From Xenococcaceae cyanobacterium MO_167.B27 (lineage in GTDB: Bacteria; Cyanobacteriota; Cyanobacteriia; Cyanobacteriales; Xenococcaceae), in assembly GCA_030065935.1 (NCBI GenBank), contig JASJCP010000049.1, positions 1 to 41,941 of the forward strand: DNA of 41,941 nucleotides, given 5' to 3'. The position numbers were made by a program, and so were the translations under genes. Shown in pieces: positions 35,726-41,941 of the stretch. Under the pieces are notes generated by a model. That model was not told where the DNA came from and ran no database searches. It saw only the letters and a program-made list of their open reading frames with translations. Numbering within the stretch: position 1 is the stretch's first letter; every line of letters begins with the position of its first letter.

Positions 35726-36460
35726 ATGAAAATATTGTTAAAATATACTACATTAACCACAACATTGTTATTCATTTTTTGCTTATTCAATATTGTTTTA
35801 AGCACGGAAAAAGTCTCCGCAAAACCTGATAAATGTGAGCAAATTCGGCAAGTGCGTCGTTTAGCTTTTCAAGAAAACTTGGATGGACAAAATCTTGCTA
35901 CTTTAGAAGCTCTTTTTTGTGGGAGGAATAGAGATAATAGACCAATATATTCAGAAATTAATTTACCTCCTAATAATGCTTCAAAAGATTGCATTGATTT
36001 AACAGTAATGAAGCGACTTGCTCACATGACAACAAGAAATAGTAATCTTGTAGGTATGATTAAAGGTCAACAACAAGTAACTTGTAAGCTTTCTCAACAA
36101 CATTCGTCCTTTGATTGGGCTAATGGAGAACAAGCTAAATGGGGTTCAACTTGGTATTACCCTAATGGAAAAAATGCTAGATGGAGTTCAACTTGGTATT
36201 ACCCTAATGGAGAACAAGCTAAATGGGGTTCAACTTGGTATTACCCTAATGGAAAACAAGCTAAATGGGGTTCAACTTGGTATTACCCTAATGGAAATCG
36301 TGCTTCATCAAATAGCTTACTGGGTTGGGCGTGTGGAGTAGTGGGAACAAAAGAATGTATTTCCGCTACAGAAAGATTGAATCAAACAAAGGGATTTTGG
36401 TACGAATTAGAAATAATAGAGTTATCTTGGAAAGCTTATCAAATTACTCAGTCTCGTTGA
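35726..36460 (+). CDS. Secreted protein with four WYYPNG repeats
   Basis: This 244-residue protein has a signal peptide (MKILLKYTTLTTTLLFIFCLFNIVLS, processed near residue 32) and a small Cys-containing domain (CEQIRQVRRLAFQENLDGQNLATLEALFCG, about 37-66). From about residue 133 it has four 14-residue repeats NG-x2-A-K/R-W-G/S-STWYYP, then a Cys-containing end. I take the ATG at 35726; a GTG at 35666 gives a non-signal-like extension of 20 residues. The repeat is similar to the YYPNG repeats seen in some cyanobacterial and YwqK/MORN-like proteins. The repeats are aromatic and suggest binding to sugar or wall polymers, which is inference. Confidence 0.74.
   Translation: MKILLKYTTLTTTLLFIFCLFNIVLSTEKVSAKPDKCEQIRQVRRLAFQENLDGQNLATLEALFCGRNRDNRPIYSEINLPPNNASKDCIDLTVMKRLAHMTTRNSNLVGMIKGQQQVTCKLSQQHSSFDWANGEQAKWGSTWYYPNGKNARWSSTWYYPNGEQAKWGSTWYYPNGKQAKWGSTWYYPNGNRASSNSLLGWACGVVGTKECISATERLNQTKGFWYELEIIELSWKAYQITQSR
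36122..36289. repeat. Four 42-bp in-frame tandem repeats
   Basis: Units at 36122-36163, 36164-36205, 36206-36247 and 36248-36289 are nearly identical (differences only in codons 3, 4, 6 and 8) and encode the 14-residue WYYPNG repeat. A partial fifth follows. High identity suggests recent duplication, and the copy number could vary between strains. Confidence 0.92.
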
Positions 36461-36526
36461 AAATATTGGTGGTGTTATTTTTATCTACTTAGAGACTTAA
36501 TTAGTTCAACACCATAATCAACAAAG

Positions 36527-36601
36527 GTAGGTTGGGTAGAACGACAGTGAAACGCAACAAAAGCTTATGGGTGTTGGGCTTCGTTCCTCAACCCAACCTA
36601 C
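36527..36601. repeat. GTAGGTTGGGT inverted-repeat element
   Basis: GTAGGTTGGGT at 36527-36537 and ACCCAACCTAC at 36591-36601 bound a 75-bp element containing TTTCGTTCCTCAACCCAAC-type sequence, a common short repeat in cyanobacterial intergenic DNA. The 328-bp gap (36461-36788) holds this, a HIP1 octamer and otherwise no recognisable gene. Confidence 0.75.
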
Positions 36602-36788
36602 ATTTTTAAAATGATCTATCTAGCTATTAATGAGAATTGGTAGAATTTTCTAAGGTCAAATATTTTAACTCAATTAGTAATTACTTTTAGTATATAGCGA
36701 TCGCTTATATTACACAGAATTTATCTGTTACAAATATTAGTTTAAGTGATGAATTAGGGAATACTTATATTGTCACTATAAAGCATTA

Positions 36789-37226
36789 TTGGAGAAAAAG
36801 AGGTTGCTTGCTGATATTCATATTTTAAATCTTTCTAAAGTTAGTTTAGAAACTAAGGAACTGTTACCCGAATATTCAAGTATATATTATGTTATTGATG
36901 AAAACAAGACAGTTTGGTACATAGGAAAAGCTAACAATATTCGTAAACGTTGGCAAGGTAAAGCTCATCATCGGATTGATCAACTGGAAATACAGAAGCA
37001 AAAGTATTTTAGTATTTATTATGAACAAGTTAATTATTCTAAACTAGACAAAATAGAAAAACAACAAATCAAAAAATATACTCCTCATCTAAATAATAGT
37101 CCAATTAAAAATCAAAAGCTACTTCCTACAGAAACTTTACTAAGAGGGACGGTAAAAATTATAGTCAGCTTTTTGGGAAATATATTGATAATAAAATATT
37201 TTTGGGAAATATATAGTTATGTCTAA
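36789..37226 (+). CDS. GIY-YIG nuclease-like protein
   Basis: This 145-residue protein has a GIY-YIG domain: SSIYYVIDENKTVWYIGKANNIRKRW (about residues 30-55) holds the two Tyr motifs and the conserved Arg, and the later KLDKIEKQQIKKYTPHLN fits the Glu and Asn. The C-terminus (about 115-140, TLLRGTVKIIVSFLGNILII) is hydrophobic, which is unusual for this family and may anchor it to a membrane. The start is a TTG at 36789; a second TTG at 36804, with GGAG nine bases before it, is as likely. The YaaC-like gene follows 19 bp downstream, so they are probably one unit. AT content is high. Confidence 0.74.
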   Translation: MEKKRLLADIHILNLSKVSLETKELLPEYSSIYYVIDENKTVWYIGKANNIRKRWQGKAHHRIDQLEIQKQKYFSIYYEQVNYSKLDKIEKQQIKKYTPHLNNSPIKNQKLLPTETLLRGTVKIIVSFLGNILIIKYFWEIYSYV

Positions 37227-37245
37227 AAATAGAAATTAATTGAAC

Positions 37246-38274
37246 ATGGGTTTTAAGCCAATCACTTATAATAAAAAAACACTAAAGCTACATAAAGCTG
37301 CTATTGCTCCAGATTTTGAAGGCAAAACCATTTTAGTAAATGATCCTTGGGATTATGTAGAAATGTGGATTAAAAGAAATGGAGGTAATAACAACGAAGC
37401 TTTGTTTTACTGGCAACAAGCAAAGTATTTTTTTCAAGCTACGGAACAACTCCCAAAAGTCTCTTCTCCATTAACAGCATATTACTGTTTTTTAAATGCT
37501 ACTAAATCATTACTAACATTTAAAAATCTCAAGTTTAACGAGTCGCATGGTGTGTCTGGAAAAACTGAAAATAATAAAATCTCATTATCTAATGAAAAAG
37601 TTAAATTTCAATCTAGTGGAATATTAAATTCATTATGCAATTATTTGAAAGAACCTTGTCAGAACGATGAATATTCACTCAAATCGCTTTTATATAATCT
37701 TCCATATATCCATAGAGCATACTGCTTAACTTTTACATCAGACAAAGAATTATTTATTCCTGTATTTAATCCTAGATTCGTGCAGAAAAATGGAAGCTCA
37801 AAAAGTTGGTTATGTATGGAAGTTAAAGATAAACGCTACGCTAATCACCATACTATCAAGAAACTACCAAATATTTTTGAAAAAGATGAGGGAATATCGG
37901 ATGGGTATATTATTAGAGAGAAAGGAAGATTTGACTGGAATAAAAATGATTTGAGTAAATTTTTAAGATATCATTCTAAAGTACGAAAATATATATTTTA
38001 TATACAAAGTCCACAGAGATTATGGTATCTTAAACGTTCTGGAAACATACAAACTTTAATCGACAGAAGTTCTTTGACAATTACTTTTGCTGCAATGCAC
38101 AAATTAAGTGAGTTAGCACGCTATTCACCTATGTTATTGACAAAACATTTTGAAAGCAAACATAATTGGTTATTATCTGAATTTATTTCTACTGCACCTT
38201 ATCAATTCATTGATGAGATATCTTCTGAACTTACTGGACAAGAATTTATGCCTCCTGGAGTTAAATCTTGGTAA
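37246..38274 (+). CDS. YaaC-like protein
   Basis: This 342-residue protein resembles the YaaC family of Bacillus and other bacteria. The fitting segments are the N-terminal Trp and Tyr helix (EALFYWQQAKYFFQATEQLP), SSPLTAYYCFLNATKSLL, SHGVSG, and near the end LSELARYSPMLL and WLLSEFISTAPYQFIDEI. YaaC has no known activity. I choose ATG at 37246 over an upstream TTG at 37240. No membrane segment is seen. Its place right behind a GIY-YIG gene on the same strand suggests a two-gene operon. The gene is AT-rich and uses AT-ending codons, a pattern common in accessory genes. Confidence 0.68.
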   Translation: MGFKPITYNKKTLKLHKAAIAPDFEGKTILVNDPWDYVEMWIKRNGGNNNEALFYWQQAKYFFQATEQLPKVSSPLTAYYCFLNATKSLLTFKNLKFNESHGVSGKTENNKISLSNEKVKFQSSGILNSLCNYLKEPCQNDEYSLKSLLYNLPYIHRAYCLTFTSDKELFIPVFNPRFVQKNGSSKSWLCMEVKDKRYANHHTIKKLPNIFEKDEGISDGYIIREKGRFDWNKNDLSKFLRYHSKVRKYIFYIQSPQRLWYLKRSGNIQTLIDRSSLTITFAAMHKLSELARYSPMLLTKHFESKHNWLLSEFISTAPYQFIDEISSELTGQEFMPPGVKSW

Positions 38275-38292
38275 TTTTATTTCCTAATATTT

Positions 38293-38318
38293 TAGGGACG
38301 TTTCATGAAACGCCCCTA
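38293..38318. repeat. TAGGGACGTTTCA/TGAAACGCCCCTA palindrome
   Basis: A near-perfect 26-bp palindrome (13-bp arms, one mismatch) follows the YaaC-like gene. It is of the GGGACGTTTCATGAAACGTCCC type common in cyanobacterial intergenic DNA, and may also act as terminator for the upstream gene. Confidence 0.75.
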
Positions 38319-38334
38319 CAGGTTAATTTTCTAC

Positions 38335-38412
38335 TTTAGACTCTGCGTTTTTCTTTGCGCCTTTGCTAGGTGAGCGTTCCCTTGCGACTTTCGTCGTCGC
38401 GGGGTCTCACCT
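38335..38412. repeat. Repeat interrupted by a nested hairpin
   Basis: A CTCTGCG/CTTTGCG repeat of the same family as at 34109-34494 (opposite orientation) is split by a 45-nt hairpin, 38368-38412, with ends AGGTGAG/CTCACCT and an inner stem CCTTGCGAC/GTCGCGGGG. The hairpin looks like a small inserted element. It lies just before the 3' end of chlN. Confidence 0.6.
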
Positions 38413-38428
38413 CTTTGCGCGAGATAAA

Positions 38429-40230
<1,802 letters not shown>

Positions 40231-40311
40231 GTTTTTTCTGGAATCATAAATTGTTGTATCAATTTATTGTTTCCATAATGCGACCCCAAAATTGAAAAAT
40301 AAACAGCAGTA

Positions 40312-40336
40312 GTAGGGTTGGCAATGCCCACCCTAC
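40312..40336. repeat. GTAGGGTTGGCA/TGCCCACCCTAC palindrome in the chl operon
   Basis: A 12-bp inverted repeat with one mismatch (40312-40323 and 40325-40336) lies between the chlL stop and the DUF5331 start. A related copy is at 28908-28929. It may reduce or separate expression of the downstream genes. Confidence 0.7.
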
Positions 40337-40341
40337 GGTAT

Positions 40342-41205
40342 TTAAACCATCATCAATTCTTCTTCCTCTTCTTTTGGCTTTGTAGGATTGAGATAGAAAT
40401 CCGATAACAGACCAAATAATTCTCTATCTTGTGCCTCACTGGGTACAACGCCTTCTGGTTGAGCTAAAATCTGATCGGCGATGTTGAGATAGTAGTCACA
40501 AACGAAGCTTAAAGAAGGATCGTTTTCTGCCATTTCAAAGAGTGTTTTACCTTTTACTCTGGATACTCTGATGTCTTCAATTAAAGGTAAGATTTCTAAG
40601 ACTGGCATGGGAACATGAGAGATATATTTATCTATTAAGTCCCGTTTGGATGTTCTGTTACCAATCAAACCAGCAAGACGTAAGGAATGGGTGCGGGCTT
40701 TTTCTCTAACTGATGCTGCAATGCGGTTAGCTGCAAACAAGGCATCAAAGCCATTATCAGTAACAATTAAACAGTAGTCTGCATAGTTTAGAGGCGCAGC
40801 AAAACCACCGCAAACAACGTCCCCCAAAACATCAAATAGAATCACGTCGTATTCGTCAAAGGCGTTTAATTCTTTGAGGAGTTTTACTGTTTCCCCTACA
40901 ACATAACCGCCACAACCAGCACCAGCAGGAGGACCCCCAGCTTCGACGCAACTTACGCCACCATAGCCTGTATAGATTACATCTTCGGGCCAAATGTCTT
41001 CGTAGTGAAAGTCTTTTTCTTGTAGAGTGTCGATGATAGTTGGAATTAAAAAGCCTGTGAGGGTGAATGTGCTATCGTGCTTGGGGTCACAGCCAATTTG
41101 TAAGACTTTTTTGCCTCTTTTAGCTAAGGCTGCGGAAATATTACAGCTAGTTGTGGATTTACCAATTCCGCCTTTACCATAAACTGCTAATCTTATTTGT
41201 CCCAC
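40342..41205 (-). CDS. chlL: Light-independent protochlorophyllide reductase ATP-binding protein L
   Basis: ChlL is the homodimeric ATP-driven electron donor (Fe-protein type) of the dark protochlorophyllide reductase. The 287-residue protein has the P-loop GKGGIGKST at residues 10-18, and Cys98 (GAGCGGY) and Cys132 (DVVCGGF), which hold the bridging [4Fe-4S] cluster. The region [20 protein letters not shown] is typical. It is the first gene of the operon with DUF5331 and chlN. A long AT-rich leader lies upstream, where regulation of chlorophyll synthesis would be expected. The start [13 protein letters not shown] is close to the common form. Confidence 0.97.
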   Translation of the reverse strand: MGQIRLAVYGKGGIGKSTTSCNISAALAKRGKKVLQIGCDPKHDSTFTLTGFLIPTIIDTLQEKDFHYEDIWPEDVIYTGYGGVSCVEAGGPPAGAGCGGYVVGETVKLLKELNAFDEYDVILFDVLGDVVCGGFAAPLNYADYCLIVTDNGFDALFAANRIAASVREKARTHSLRLAGLIGNRTSKRDLIDKYISHVPMPVLEILPLIEDIRVSRVKGKTLFEMAENDPSLSFVCDYYLNIADQILAQPEGVVPSEAQDRELFGLLSDFYLNPTKPKEEEEELMMV

Positions 41206-41747
41206 GTTTTTATCCTCTTCTTAACTCCCTCCATTTACAAGAGGGAAACTTCTTTGCATTTCATATTTACCTATTAAGAGCCAAAAATAAAGAGCCAGTA
41301 AGATTTAAAATAGAAGTTAATTAGATTATATAGAGCTTAAAAATATATTTACTGCTTAAAATCCTCACAAAATCTTTATGAAGCAATAAAAATTTTTAAA
41401 ATTTAGTTTTATGCTTTGTTTTAATATAAATAAAAACAATAGACAATAAGTAAGATAGTAAATTTAATAGCGATCGCATCTCTGATGATGTACCCTAAAA
41501 TTAGCAGTATCTATAAGGATTTATTACTAGGGGGAAATTTAATAATTAATCAAACCTATATAGTGCAAGAAGTTCGAGAAAAATAAATATGACTGGTTTA
41601 TTTGCGCGATCGCCAGACAGCCCCAGATAAACAGAACATTTGAATTACTGGGTTAACTTTTTTGTAAATAAGAATTAATTTTTTCGGATTTGATTATTTT
41701 AGTGTTGCTAAAATTCTCAGTTTAATTAAATGGGAGCTTAAACAGCC
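41206..41747. other. AT-rich upstream region of chlL
   Basis: This 542-bp gap holds the chlL promoter on the minus strand. It has HIP1 octamers (for example at 41471) but no gene, RNA or repeat that I recognise. A 33-codon frame at 41484-41585 (MMYPKISSIYKD...) has no supporting signal. Confidence 0.4.
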
Positions 41748-41941
41748 TTAAATCAAATCTAATAGATAGGGTTTAGTGGCTCTAATCATTTGCTGCAATG
41801 GTAAGTGACTACTCTCAACGCTAATTGCTCGCAATATAGCGTGAGCTTCCCACTCTCACGAGTAGGCTTTTTCTGCCCCACGCGGATTATCTAAAACACG
41901 TTGGTACAAACGATATGTTATCTCCCACCGTTGGTTTCCCG
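41748..41941 (-). pseudogene. 3' end of an unrecognised gene with an in-frame stop
   Basis: Read on the minus strand from the window edge, one frame gives NQRWEITYRLYQRVLDNPRG and so on for 27 codons, then TGA (41856-41858), then continues EWEAHAILRAISVESSHLPL to a TAA at 41748-41750. Both parts read as protein in the same frame, so a CGA-to-TGA or TGG-to-TGA change is likely. I do not recognise the family. The gene is cut off by the window edge. Confidence 0.5.

Noticed and set aside
34724-36460. Idea that the lysozyme and repeat protein are a prophage remnant
   Set aside because: No holin, capsid, tail or integrase gene is near, and the lysozyme has its own signal-like N-terminus and terminator.
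41484-41585. Frame of 33 codons in the chlL upstream region
   Set aside because: It is short and lacks any supporting signal.

Overview
The window is chromosomal DNA of a low-GC cyanobacterium. The evidence is the dense scatter of HIP1 octamers (GCGATCGC), a carboxysome shell gene (ccmO), light-independent chlorophyll synthesis genes (chlL, chlN), a PAP/fibrillin protein, a class of small proteins typical of cyanobacteria, and heptanucleotide tandem repeats between genes. No prophage, complete insertion sequence, CRISPR array, rRNA or tRNA gene was recognised.

Layout. 1-7270: cell-division and wall genes (an FtsL-like protein and the ftsI/pbp2 transpeptidase, minus strand), then glgA with a TldD-type protease four bases downstream, then a fibrillin gene. 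7271-7862: a non-coding stretch with three hairpins and a heptad repeat. 7863-10638: an aldo/keto reductase with two Fe-S motifs, a bifunctional nuclease, and divergent riboflavin synthase. 10880-15017: accessory genes, namely a ribbon-helix-helix-like protein, a short unknown unit closed by a strong terminator, an HNH nuclease, a small conserved protein, a surface-anchored metalloprotease, and an HD-domain gene whose frame is broken at an A8 tract. 15061-18717: GT9 glycosyltransferase, ispD, sulfotransferase and GT2, suggesting assembly of a sulfated glycan. 18794-21627: a MazEF-type pair, rplY and purA.

21898-23958: two tandem paralogous coiled-coil proteins with their own terminator, a candidate cytoskeletal pair. 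24131-29770: a beta-helix/SPOR secreted protein, comB, two lipoprotein-like genes, a DUF1517-like gene and ccmO. 30090-34089: a small membrane protein, a RecB/DEDD-type nuclease, a class V aminotransferase and a Uma2 nuclease. 34090-38428: a repeat-rich accessory stretch with a secreted GH24 lysozyme preceded by two CRP-like sites, a secreted protein with four 14-residue WYYPNG repeats, and an adjacent GIY-YIG plus YaaC-like pair. 38429-41205: chlL, a DUF5331 gene and chlN. The DUF5331 gene carries an in-frame amber codon. The right edge holds the 3' end of an unrecognised gene, also with an in-frame stop.

Most of the window is ordinary core metabolism. The points that most deserve a second look are the tandem coiled-coil operon, the GIY-YIG/YaaC pair, the lysozyme with its CRP-like sites and altered catalytic residue, the amber codon in the chl operon, and the A8 frameshift in the HD gene. 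All functions are assigned by reading motifs; no database search was possible.
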